A stretch of DNA of 64,000 nucleotides from Laspinema palackyanum D2a (GTDB taxonomy: Bacteria > Cyanobacteriota > Cyanobacteriia > Cyanobacteriales > Laspinemataceae). The position numbers were made by a program, and so were the translations under genes. Positions 1 to 7,436 of the stretch are shown here, in pieces. The notes under the pieces are model-generated. The model did no database searches, was not told the origin of the DNA, and saw only the letters and a list, made by a program, of their open reading frames with translations. The stretch covers positions 1-64,000 of the forward strand of contig JAMXFF010000015.1 in assembly GCA_025370845.1 (NCBI GenBank), written 5' to 3'. The stretch's first letter is position 1; each line of letters starts with the position of its first letter.

Positions 1-333
1 TGCTCGCTATCCTATAAAGCGAGCAAGATGCTCGCACTCCCCAAGAATGTACCTCATAACTGTGGAAACCGCTATATAGCAGTTCCCGGACTCATGAGGT
101 ACAGATATTTATAGGAGTGCGAGCATCTTGCTCGCTATCCTATAAAGCGAGCAAGATGCTCGCACTCCCCAAGAATGTACCTCATAACTGTGGAAACCGC
201 TATATAGCAGTTCCCGGACTCATGAGGTACAGATATTTATAGGAGTGCGAGCATCTTGCTCGCTATCCTATAAAGCGAGCAAGATGCTCGCACTCCCCAA
301 GAATGTACCTCATAACTGTGGAAACCGCTATAT
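1..333. repeat. 2.6 tandem copies of a 128-bp palindromic repeat
   Basis: The unit starts at 1, 129 and 257, and the third copy breaks off at 333. The copies look identical by eye. Each unit holds two inverted repeats. One has a 23-bp arm reading GGAGTGCGAGCATCTTGCTC and onward, with its complement after a 9-bp spacer. The other pairs GTACCTCAT with ATGAGGTAC around GGAAACCGC/GCAGTTCC. Relatives of the second part occur at about 14690, 15125 and 49135. It may extend beyond the left edge of the window. Confidence 0.95.
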
Positions 334-490
334 TAAAACGTAGATTATCAAGGATATCCCTCTTCTATCAGTTTACGGACAATTAACGAAGTGGCATCAT
401 TTCAGGCCACGAGTGATTAGGCTTTCAACCGAGTTTGAGAGAAGAGGGTTATACTCCATAGTTAGCCAGAGCTATCAGCGATGCCTTGTC

Positions 491-3400
491 TCAATCATGG
501 GTTGTCTCTCCGGTCTTTTTTTTACCCGGAATTGCCCAACGTTTGATACTTCCCACCGTCACCGGCATACTATCGGCCACATCAATGGTGAAGCGAAACA
601 CCTGACGCGATCGCCTTCCATTTTCCGGATCAAAGAACGTGAGCAGCACATCCCAGCAATCACTATTTAGACGACAGTAGGGGCTTTTCTCGACTTCGAT
701 GGTGTCGAGTTGTCGCTCAGAGGCGATCGCCTCCGCAAAGGTAGCAGCCGCTTGAAACGTATTGGTGACTGCAAAATTCAGGGCGCGATCGCGAGAGGTT
801 TGCCCGATATTATGTAAATCGTAATACACCCGATTTAAAAAAGCCGTAAGCCCTTCTCGGAGATTTTCTACCCCCACCGCTTCAGCATTATTTACAGTTG
901 CTAAAGCGGCCTCAACTAAATTATTCACATTCCACCCATACATCCCTCGGGGGTTCTGGACATTAAGCACCGGAACCACTTCCCCAGAAAAAAGTTCTAC
1001 GGTCCGCTCAGTTTGTCGTCCAGGGATACTCACTCGCTCAATGAATTCAGCACTCGTTTCCGGTTCAAGTTGCCCATTGAACATCAACAAAAACATCTCA
1101 TAAATATCATCGGCAAATGGGCCTTTTGGATCAAGAGCATAGATGGTATTTTGGTCACGATTTAGAGTCCAAATCAGGGAGTGAGCTTCATCAGGATGGC
1201 GATCGAGATGTTCCACCATCTGCCGAACATCATAAGGGTCTGGCGGCACCATCACCCCATTCAAATCCACCGGAGCCATATTTTGCTTAAAAGTATCCCG
1301 CCGCGCCGCATCTCCAAAGTCATAGCCAATCGTGCCGAGAGCGTAAACCTGCCCTGAGTGAGCCTTACTGGGTTTGACACCGGGGGAAGCAGAGGGAGCG
1401 GGGGAAGCAGAGGGAGCGGGGGGAGCAGAGGGCGCGAGGGAAGCAGAGGGAGTAACAGAGGTATGCTCTGTGCGAGTGACTTGCTCACCGGCGAAAGAAA
1501 TCGTTACTGAAGACCCGAACAACAACCCCATCACCCCAGGGAGATTAACCTTACCCCGCAGACAGCGTTCCGGTTCATCGGTATCATCAGAAGTACAGGG
1601 AATAGCCGTATTCAGCAGCGCCGCCCGCACCGCTTCGGCATCGATAGGTTTACCTTGTTGGAGTTGCAGACTCATCAGCAAACCGCACAACCCTGTCATC
1701 ACTGGAGCCGCCATACTCGTTCCTTTGAGGCGCACGGGTTCTTCATTGGCGGGTTGCGCCCCCAGAATTTCACCCCCCGGAGCCATGATGCCTTCTAGGG
1801 CATTGTTACCGCCCCAATTGCTGAATATGTAAGGCGTACCGTCAGGCTTTAAGGCTCCCACAGACAGCACTCCCGGCAGGGAAGCGGGCATACACCAGCA
1901 TTCTCCCTTGTTATTCCCAGCGGGGGCGACAATCAGAATATTGTTGTCCTGGCACTTCTTCAGGGCTTGCAGGAGGATTTCTTCCCCTTCCCCGGTTTGG
2001 GTGGGGCGACAGGCGGCACAGTGGATGATATTCGCCCCTAACTCCAGACCCAGTTCAAAGGCACGAGCTAGATTGATGGGTGAGATGAAGTCTTCATCAG
2101 TGCCAGTAGTATTGAGGGGGACGTTAATCACACGACAGCGAGGAGCCAGTCCGGGAGAGGGGGTGTTTTCTTGCCCGACAATGGTGCTGGTGATGTGGCA
2201 GGCGTGGTTGTCGCCGTGGATGCGTGTGAGGAGTGGTCCGGGGAAGGCGGCTTTCTGGGCTTCCGCTTTTTGGTCTTTATCTAAAGTCTCATCCTTGTCG
2301 ATCGCCTGAAAGAGGAGATAAGCCTCTGTAGGAACAGGTTCAGCCGGGGGGTGCCAATAGGGGAAGACTTTGGAGATTTCCGCCCCTTCAAAACAGGAGA
2401 GGGTGTGGTCCGGGTTGCCATCGAGAATGACGATGGTAATCCGGGGGTCGCCGAGGGTTTGGTTGCGGAGTTCAGCCAGTCCGGGGATGCGATCGTCCAA
2501 GTCGTGGGGATGTTTGGCAGGGGAAGCAGCAGAGGGAACAACTGCCGTCGGTAGGGTTTCGACTGCGCTCAATCCGACAGAATCCGATTCAACTTCAGTC
2601 GCTTCAATTTCTGAATCCAATTCGCAGGGGTGAACGGTTGCTGGGGTTTCGAGTTCGCTCGGCTCAACAGATGCGGACTCGGCTTCAATGGCGATCGCTT
2701 CCACAGCTAATTCTTCAGAAGCCTGAATATTATCTTCTACTGAATCATCTACCCCACTCGCCTGAATATTCCCGTTAGGCAAAGACCCCAACATGAATTC
2801 ACCCACAGAGGATTCCACCACATAATTTAATCCCGTCGCCCGGGCAAAGCGATCGCTATCTCCCGCCCCCAACGAACAGGGAGCCAGTCCCATATTTGTC
2901 GCCACCAAATAGAGGTTCTGATACAGGACACCGACGTGCTTGAGAACCAGGGCATAAGCCAGCGATCGATACTTGCGGAACAGCCGTCCAAACCGAGCCG
3001 TAATAATCAGCAAAACTTGGGGCATTCCCTGTTCACCACTGGACTGGTGAGCATCTTTAATCAGGGCTTGAATATCGGCATCGGCAGCATCAAGTTGAGC
3101 CAGTTGGTGATTGAGGGGATCATAGTGATAAAGTCCCGGTTTCACCCCTTCACAACGACGCACCACCAGATAGATTTCCAGTTCATACATCGCGCCGCCA
3201 CAGGGATAGGGACGGCGGCTGATTTCCCCCCACTCGAAATCTTCACCGAATTGAGCTTTGAGCAGTTCGGTTTGTTCCGCATCCTGGGTATAAATTTCCT
3301 TGATGCGAGCGGTGCGATAGAGGAGTTCTCCCAATTGCTCGATGGTGATCGGGTGATTCTCATCATATTCGCGAATCGATGCCCGTTTTTCAATGGCCGT

Positions 3401-4219
3401 CGTCAGGGTTTTATCTCGCTGGCGGATGGCATCAATGCTCAGTTGGGGCAGGGCGACAATTTGCCCGCTCATGGGGGGCTTGACCACCGGAAACTCGTCC
3501 CAAATCTCCACACTGGCCGCAATATCTGCCGGGGGGTAGTCGTGGCGACCTTGGCGACAACGGCTATGGAATAGCAGGTTGTGGAACTCCCACAGCTTCA
3601 GTTCCGGGGCTTCCGCTTCGACGGTGAGAAAACCTGTCGCCCACAATAAATTTAAGAACTGATAGGCGGTTTCTGCTCCGATTTGGGGCGGTGGCGTGAC
3701 CCAACCGAGGGATAGGGGTTGGGCGAGTTGGGCCAAAATTGCGCTCGATCGCCAGTCCAGCAGCTTGACTCGAAATTTGGATAAGGGTGATTCCAACACC
3801 ATGCCGCCTTCGTGACTGCGTTGGTAGGCAAAGCGCGATAGGCTGACACTGGCCCGAGTCCAGTGGGGTGTGTCTAGGTTAAGTTCAGCGGATTCCACCA
3901 TTGGCACTGCGATCGCCAAAGGTAATACAGCATATTGCAACCAGCCGCGATCGCCGATCTCTTGCAACATCAGCGCCAACTGCTCCCCAGCTTCCGGCCC
4001 TTCCTGTGCGCTTAGGGTTTGGGTCAACTGTTGGAGGGTGGCTGTTCCTTCCTGTAAGTGGGCGATCGCATTTTCCAATCCGGGGACGGCTGGCACAGTG
4101 ACTCCAGAAGCGGTTATCCCTGGGCCATTGTGAGAAACAAAGCCTAGGGTATAGCCGTTTGCGGCGGGATGAACTTGAATACCAGAACTCAGAGACAAGG
4201 TAAACGGATTAGGGTGCAT
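491..4219 (-). CDS. patG: PatG-like cyanobactin oxidase / maturation protease and macrocyclase
   Basis: This 1242-residue protein should oxidise azolines to azoles, then cut the precursor at the C-terminal SYDG signal and join the core ends. Domain order: N-terminal region 1-240; SagB/ThcOx-type FMN-dependent oxidase about 245-485 (RASIREYD, PYPCGGAMYELEIY, APCSLGAGD); acidic linker 490-580; subtilase about 590-900 with predicted triad D600 (VILDGNPD), H675 (ACHITSTI) and S835 (KGTSMAAP), oxyanion N769; Ala/Ser/Pro linker 920-950; conserved PatA/PatG C-terminal domain 957-1242 (YALGTIGYDFG). The length and order match oxidase-bearing PatG rather than TruG, which lacks the oxidase. It is the last gene of the cluster, 390 bp after precursor E1. 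The His assignment rests on alignment by eye. Confidence 0.93.
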   Translation of the reverse strand: MHPNPFTLSLSSGIQVHPAANGYTLGFVSHNGPGITASGVTVPAVPGLENAIAHLQEGTATLQQLTQTLSAQEGPEAGEQLALMLQEIGDRGWLQYAVLPLAIAVPMVESAELNLDTPHWTRASVSLSRFAYQRSHEGGMVLESPLSKFRVKLLDWRSSAILAQLAQPLSLGWVTPPPQIGAETAYQFLNLLWATGFLTVEAEAPELKLWEFHNLLFHSRCRQGRHDYPPADIAASVEIWDEFPVVKPPMSGQIVALPQLSIDAIRQRDKTLTTAIEKRASIREYDENHPITIEQLGELLYRTARIKEIYTQDAEQTELLKAQFGEDFEWGEISRRPYPCGGAMYELEIYLVVRRCEGVKPGLYHYDPLNHQLAQLDAADADIQALIKDAHQSSGEQGMPQVLLIITARFGRLFRKYRSLAYALVLKHVGVLYQNLYLVATNMGLAPCSLGAGDSDRFARATGLNYVVESSVGEFMLGSLPNGNIQASGVDDSVEDNIQASEELAVEAIAIEAESASVEPSELETPATVHPCELDSEIEATEVESDSVGLSAVETLPTAVVPSAASPAKHPHDLDDRIPGLAELRNQTLGDPRITIVILDGNPDHTLSCFEGAEISKVFPYWHPPAEPVPTEAYLLFQAIDKDETLDKDQKAEAQKAAFPGPLLTRIHGDNHACHITSTIVGQENTPSPGLAPRCRVINVPLNTTGTDEDFISPINLARAFELGLELGANIIHCAACRPTQTGEGEEILLQALKKCQDNNILIVAPAGNNKGECWCMPASLPGVLSVGALKPDGTPYIFSNWGGNNALEGIMAPGGEILGAQPANEEPVRLKGTSMAAPVMTGLCGLLMSLQLQQGKPIDAEAVRAALLNTAIPCTSDDTDEPERCLRGKVNLPGVMGLLFGSSVTISFAGEQVTRTEHTSVTPSASLAPSAPPAPSASPAPSASPGVKPSKAHSGQVYALGTIGYDFGDAARRDTFKQNMAPVDLNGVMVPPDPYDVRQMVEHLDRHPDEAHSLIWTLNRDQNTIYALDPKGPFADDIYEMFLLMFNGQLEPETSAEFIERVSIPGRQTERTVELFSGEVVPVLNVQNPRGMYGWNVNNLVEAALATVNNAEAVGVENLREGLTAFLNRVYYDLHNIGQTSRDRALNFAVTNTFQAAATFAEAIASERQLDTIEVEKSPYCRLNSDCWDVLLTFFDPENGRRSRQVFRFTIDVADSMPVTVGSIKRWAIPGKKKTGETTHD

Positions 4220-4259
4220 AGTCTTTCAATAAAAAGAATTAAACATATCAACAATAACG

Positions 4260-4430
4260 ATGCCAAGAAAGCGGAGAACTCTAAAAGCCGGATATGCCTA
4301 CCACGTCACGACGCGGTGCAATAATCGAGAGTTTAAGCTGAGTCGTCGAGACAGTCATTATGTGTTTCTTTATGCCATCAAACGGGCGGTAAACAAGTTT
4401 AATTTCCGACTTTACGTTCTGTGCATTAAG
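4260..4430 (+). pseudogene. RAYT/IS200-like (Y1_Tnp) transposase, 5' fragment
   Basis: The 57 codons MPRKRRTLKAGYAYHVTTRC to LYVLCIK match the N-terminus of REP-associated tyrosine transposases (typical YHVTTRxNNREF block). Similarity stops exactly where the HUH metal-binding motif should begin. From 4431 the sequence becomes the 3' flank of a cyanobactin precursor unit, read through in frame to 4595. The histidines and the catalytic Tyr are lost, so it cannot be active. It lies divergent to patG, 41 bp from its start, and marks the recombination edge of the precursor array. Confidence 0.75.
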
Positions 4431-4607
4431 CGGAAGAGGGGCAGAGGGAATGATGCTCCCTCCGCCTCTGGACAGTGCCAGGGGAGGACAAGCCCCGCCC
4501 CGATGTATCTGCAGTTGCCCGTCAATTCATCGAGGGGAACCAAGCACCTTGGCTGTCCTCACGAGAAGTTTGAGGAACGATTTGGTCGGTGGTAGAATTA
4601 ACCGCGA

Positions 4608-4796
4608 CTACTCGTCGTCCCCGTCATATGAACACTGCCAACAAAAAATCCAACCCACATCGTTTGGATCACGGGAGGCTAGGGCTTGCTCGCCGATCGC
4701 CTCTTCACTCAGTTCAGCCAAAGCGCTGGGCAGTTGACCCGTAGGAACGCGGTCAATGGGCTGTTGGGGGTTGGGGGAGATGTTTTTCTTGTTCAT
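4608..4796 (-). CDS. patE: Cyanobactin precursor peptide E1
   Basis: A 62-residue PatE/TruE-family precursor. Leader MNKKNISPNPQQPIDRVPTG with the helical LAELSEEAIG block that PatD recognises, then EQALAS in the place of recognition sequence I, the predicted core RDPNDVGWIFCWQC, and the tail SYDGDDE (recognition sequence II, cut by PatG). The core is 14 residues, long for a cyanobactin, with two Cys that could become thiazoles. I place the start at the ATG of MNKKN because an upstream in-frame GTG (adding four residues) is put out of frame by an extra A in units E3 and E4. Single core per precursor, as in piricyclamide/anacyclamide-type peptides. Confidence 0.92.
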   Translation of the reverse strand: MNKKNISPNPQQPIDRVPTGQLPSALAELSEEAIGEQALASRDPNDVGWIFCWQCSYDGDDE

Positions 4797-4828
4797 TGGA
4801 GTTTTCACTCATTTGTTAGGTTTACAAA

Positions 4829-4870
4829 TGACCGCTTGGGGCGGTCAGTCCCTTCTTAGGTGATAAGAAG
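4829..4870 (-). promoter_or_regulatory. Two-hairpin leader of precursor E1
   Basis: In transcript sense: CTTCTTA-TCACC-TAAGAAG, then TGACCGC-CCCAA-GCGGTCA, ending 32 bases before the ATG. Both stems are conserved in all units, with paired changes between units (see E4, E6). Confidence 0.65.
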
Positions 4871-5150
4871 CCTGGATAGTGCTGCTGGTGTAGCGGTGGG
4901 CGCGGCACGAAAATTCTGTTTGGGGGTGTCTTTTTGGGGTGGCACCGAATTCAGTCAAACAGGGTTGGGGTCGGGGAAAGAGGGCCCCAGGGAGTGATGC
5001 TCCCTCCGCCACCACCACCGCGTGCCAGGTTAGGACAAGCCCCGAGGTATCTGCAGTTGCCCGTCAATTCATCGAGGCGAACCAAGCGCCCTGGCTGACC
5101 TCACGAGAAGTTTGAGGATTGAAAACGGTTGTGGTAGAATTACCCCGCGA

Positions 5151-5324
5151 CTACTCGTCGTCTCCCTCATAGGAACAAAACGGCAAAGCACACACAAAAG
5201 CCGGAAGGGCCTCAAGGGAGCCGATCGCCTCTTCACTCAGTTCCGCCAAAGCACTGGGCAGTTGACCCGTAGGAACGCGGTCAATGGGTTGCAGGGGGTT
5301 GGGGGAGATGTTTTTTTTATCCAT
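5151..5324 (-). CDS. patE: Cyanobactin precursor peptide E2
   Basis: A 57-residue precursor. Leader MDKKNISPNPLQPIDRVPTG, LAELSEEAIG, then SLEALP (a form of recognition sequence I), the predicted core AFVCALPFC (9 residues, two Cys) and the tail SYEGDDE. The tail has YEG where all other units have YDG; whether PatG accepts this cannot be seen from sequence. The core has the size and hydrophobic make-up of typical macrocyclic cyanobactins, so this is one of the two best candidates in the array for a standard product. Confidence 0.92.
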   Translation of the reverse strand: MDKKNISPNPLQPIDRVPTGQLPSALAELSEEAIGSLEALPAFVCALPFCSYEGDDE

Positions 5325-5357
5325 TGGAGTTTTCACTCATTTGTTAGGTTTACAGTT

Positions 5358-5399
5358 TGACCGCTTGGGGTGGTCAGTCCCTTCTTAGGTGATAAGAAG
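5358..5399 (-). promoter_or_regulatory. Two-hairpin leader of precursor E2
   Basis: Same structure as E1; the second stem reads TGACCAC-CCCAA-GCGGTCA, so one inner G-C pair is replaced by an A/C mismatch. Confidence 0.6.
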
Positions 5400-5664
5400 C
5401 CTCGATAGTGCTGCCCTGTAGAGGTGGGCGCAGCACGAAAATTCTGCAACATGGGGTAGCACCCAATTCAGTCCAACAAAACTCTGGGTCGGGGGAAGAG
5501 GGGCAGAGGGAGTGATGCTCCCTCCACCCCTACCGCGTGCCAGGTATCGTCCAGCCTTGAGGTATCAATGGTTGCCCGTCAATTCATCGAGGCGAACCAA
5601 GCGCCCTGGCAGTCCTCACGAGAAGTTTGAGGAGCGAAAAGGGTTGTGGTAAAATCAACCGCGA

Positions 5665-5850
5665 CTACTCGTCGTCCCCATCATAGGAACATATACATGG
5701 GATGCCCATGTCACCTAGACTGTTTTGGGGAAGGGCCTCAAGGGAGCCGATCGCCTCTTCACTCAGTTCAGCCAGAGCGCTGGGCAGTTGACCCGTAGGA
5801 ACGCGGTCAATGGGTTGCAGGGGGTTGGGGGAGATGTTTTTCTTATCCAT
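5665..5850 (-). CDS. patE: Cyanobactin precursor peptide E3
   Basis: A 61-residue precursor starting MDKKNISPNP, with the standard LAELSEEAIG leader block, SLEALP at the N-terminal cleavage region, the predicted core QNSLGDMGIPCIC (13 residues, two Cys near the C-terminus) and the tail SYDGDDE. The upstream spacer has five A residues before ACTCC where E1, E2 and E5 have four; this removes the in-frame GTG and supports the ATG start. Leader and tail are shared with its neighbours, and only the core differs. Confidence 0.92.
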   Translation of the reverse strand: MDKKNISPNPLQPIDRVPTGQLPSALAELSEEAIGSLEALPQNSLGDMGIPCICSYDGDDE

Positions 5851-5884
5851 TGGAGTTTTTCACTCATTTGTTAGGTTTACAGTT

Positions 5885-5926
5885 TGACCGCTTGGGGCGG
5901 TCAGTCCCTTCTTAGGTCATAAGAAG
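5885..5926 (-). promoter_or_regulatory. Two-hairpin leader of precursor E3
   Basis: CTTCTTA-TGACC-TAAGAAG followed by TGACCGC-CCCAA-GCGGTCA; the loop base change (CACC to GACC) leaves both stems intact. Confidence 0.62.
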
Positions 5927-6196
5927 CCTGGATTGTGCTGCCACTGTAGTGATGGGCGCAGCACGAAAATTCTGCAACATGGGGTAGCACCCCATTCAGT
6001 CCAACAAAACTCTGGGTCGGGGGAAGAGGGGCAGAGGGAGTGATGCTCCCTCCACCCCGTTCACCGCGTGCCAGGTATCGTCCAGCCCCGAGGTATCGGC
6101 AGTTGCCCGTCAATTCATCGCGGCGAACCAAGCGCCCTGGCTGTCCTCACGAGAAGTTTGAGGATCGAAAAGGTCTGTGGTAGAATTACCCCGCGA

Positions 6197-6376
6197 CTAC
6201 TCGTCGTCCCCGTCATAAGAACAACGTATCGCCCCCTCCGTCACGTAGGCCGCAGCCGCCTGGACCATCAAGCCGAGGCTCTCTTCACTCAGTTCAGCCA
6301 AAGCACTGGGCAGTTGACCCGTCGGAATGCGGTCAATGGGTTGCAGGGGGTTGGGAGAGATGTTTTTCTTGTTCAT
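6197..6376 (-). CDS. patE: Cyanobactin precursor peptide E4, divergent junction
   Basis: A 59-residue precursor. It keeps MNKKNISPNPLQPIDRIPTG, QLPSALAELSEES and the tail SYDGDDE. After SEES the sequence is LGLMVQAAAAYVTEGAIRC, so the usual AIGSLEALP or AIGEQALAS cleavage block is absent. The core start cannot be fixed; a core ending in AAYVTEGAIRC is possible, with a single Cys. This unit is either a variant needing a different cut or a decaying copy. The reading frame is intact and the tail perfect, which argues for recent or ongoing function. Confidence 0.85.
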   Translation of the reverse strand: MNKKNISPNPLQPIDRIPTGQLPSALAELSEESLGLMVQAAAAYVTEGAIRCSYDGDDE

Positions 6377-6410
6377 TGGAGTTTTTCACTCATTTGTTAG
6401 GTTTACAGTT

Positions 6411-6451
6411 TGACCGCTTGGGGTGGTCAGTCCCTTCTTGTTGTCAAGAAG
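6411..6451 (-). promoter_or_regulatory. Two-hairpin leader of precursor E4
   Basis: The first stem is CTTCTTG-ACAA-CAAGAAG, a G-C closing pair where E1 to E3 have A-T. Both sides changed together, which supports a real RNA hairpin. Confidence 0.65.
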
Positions 6452-6716
6452 CCTGTTTGTGCTGCCCCGTAGCGGTGGGCGCGGCACGAAAATTCTGCAA
6501 CATGGGGTAGCACCCCATTCCGTCCAACAAAACTCTGGGTCGGGGGAAGAGGGGCAGAGGGAGTGATGCTCCCTCCACCCCTACCGCGTGCCAGGTATCG
6601 GAAAGCCTTGATGTATCGAGGGTTGCCCGTCAATTCATCGCGGCGAACCAAGCGCCCTGGCTGTCCTCACGAGAAGTTTGAGGCTCGAAAAGGGTTGTGG
6701 TAGAATTACCCGGCGA

Positions 6717-6890
6717 CTACTCGTCGTCCCCGTCATAGGAACAAAAATCATATCGCATACCCATATGTGAGGCCAGGGCTTGCTCGCCGATCGCCTCTTC
6801 ACTCAGTTCCGCCAGGGCGCTGGGCAGTTGACCCGTAGGAACGCGGTCAATGGGCTGTTGGGGGTTGGGGGTGATGTTTTTCTTGTTCAT
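6717..6890 (-). CDS. patE: Cyanobactin precursor peptide E5 (first in array)
   Basis: A 57-residue precursor and the promoter-proximal member of the array. Leader MNKKNITPNPQQPIDRVPTG with LAELSEEAIG, cleavage block EQALAS as in E1, the predicted core HMGMRYDFC (9 residues, one terminal Cys) and the tail SYDGDDE. E1 and E5 share QQ and EQALAS, whereas E2 and E3 share LQ and SLEALP, so the array mixes two leader subtypes. About 290 nt of leader separate it from the predicted transcription start near 7180. Confidence 0.92.
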   Translation of the reverse strand: MNKKNITPNPQQPIDRVPTGQLPSALAELSEEAIGEQALASHMGMRYDFCSYDGDDE

Positions 6891-6923
6891 TGGAGTTTTC
6901 ACTCATTTGTTAGGTTCACAGAT

Positions 6924-6965
6924 TGACCGCTTGGGGCGGTCAGTCCCTTCTTAGGTAAAAAGAAG
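6924..6965 (-). promoter_or_regulatory. Two-hairpin leader of precursor E5
   Basis: The second stem TGACCGC-CCCAA-GCGGTCA is perfect; the first is weaker here (CTTCT-T-TTTACCT-AAGAAG). Confidence 0.6.
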
Positions 6966-7187
6966 CCTGGATAGTGCTGCCCTGTAGAGGTGGGCGCAGC
7001 ACGAAAATTCTCTTTTGGGGTAGCACAAAATTCAGTCAAACAAAACTCTTCGTCTTGACTTTTGATTTACCGAATATCCCCAATCGTGGAGGAATTTGGA
7101 CTATTTATCAATCCCACAAATTGGGAGATTGAGGCGGCAAACAAAAATTAGAATTAACGAATGCAACTAGGTATTGTCTTTGTTGAA

Positions 7188-7215
7188 ATATTAACATAAA
7201 TCTCACTATTGTCAA
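7188..7215 (-). promoter_or_regulatory. Predicted strong sigma-70 type promoter for the precursor array
   Basis: On the minus strand, TTGACA (7215-7210), a 16-bp spacer and TAATAT (7193-7188). The -35 is consensus and the -10 is 5/6. It lies in the AT-rich 546-bp gap between patD and E5 (6891-7436), pointing into the array, so the precursors can be expressed independently of and above the enzymes. No other gene or RNA is evident in this gap. Confidence 0.6.
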
Positions 7216-7436
7216 TAGGGTTTTTCGATTTATTTGTCTTTGATAGACCTCAGTTTTGGGACAAATTAAACAGTTAGAAAATTGGCACGATTACAACATC
7301 GCGCACTCATGTTTTTGGATTGCCGTATAACCGTCAACAGTTAGCTTTCAGCCCCGACTGAAACATTATTAAAAATGAAAACATTAAGATTGATTCACTT
7401 CAGAATCTCCATCATGATAAATGCGGTTATTTCCAC

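Larger units (their letters stand above)
4431..7020 (-). repeat. Tandem array of five ~520-bp cyanobactin precursor units
   Basis: Precursor stop codons fall at 4608, 5151, 5665, 6197 and 6717, giving spacings of 543, 514, 532 and 520 bp. Each unit holds a two-hairpin leader, the precursor gene, and a 3' flank with CCTCA-N9-TGAGG and a hairpin GAGGGAG-CATCA-CTCCCTC near its end. The flanks are nearly identical between units, while the 3' third of each gene differs. The 3' flank of the last unit is cut short at the transposase fragment (4431). A sixth, dispersed unit lies at 11220-11560. Confidence 0.9.

Noticed and set aside
413..670. Plus-strand ORF at the left edge
   Set aside because: Mostly antisense to the 3' end of patG; composition is that of a shadow frame.
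5901..6651. Small ORFs MVRRDELTGN... between precursors E3/E4 and E4/E5
   Set aside because: They start within repeat-unit flanks at a non-ATG codon, cross the leader hairpins, and the frame is not kept in the other units; they follow from repeat duplication.
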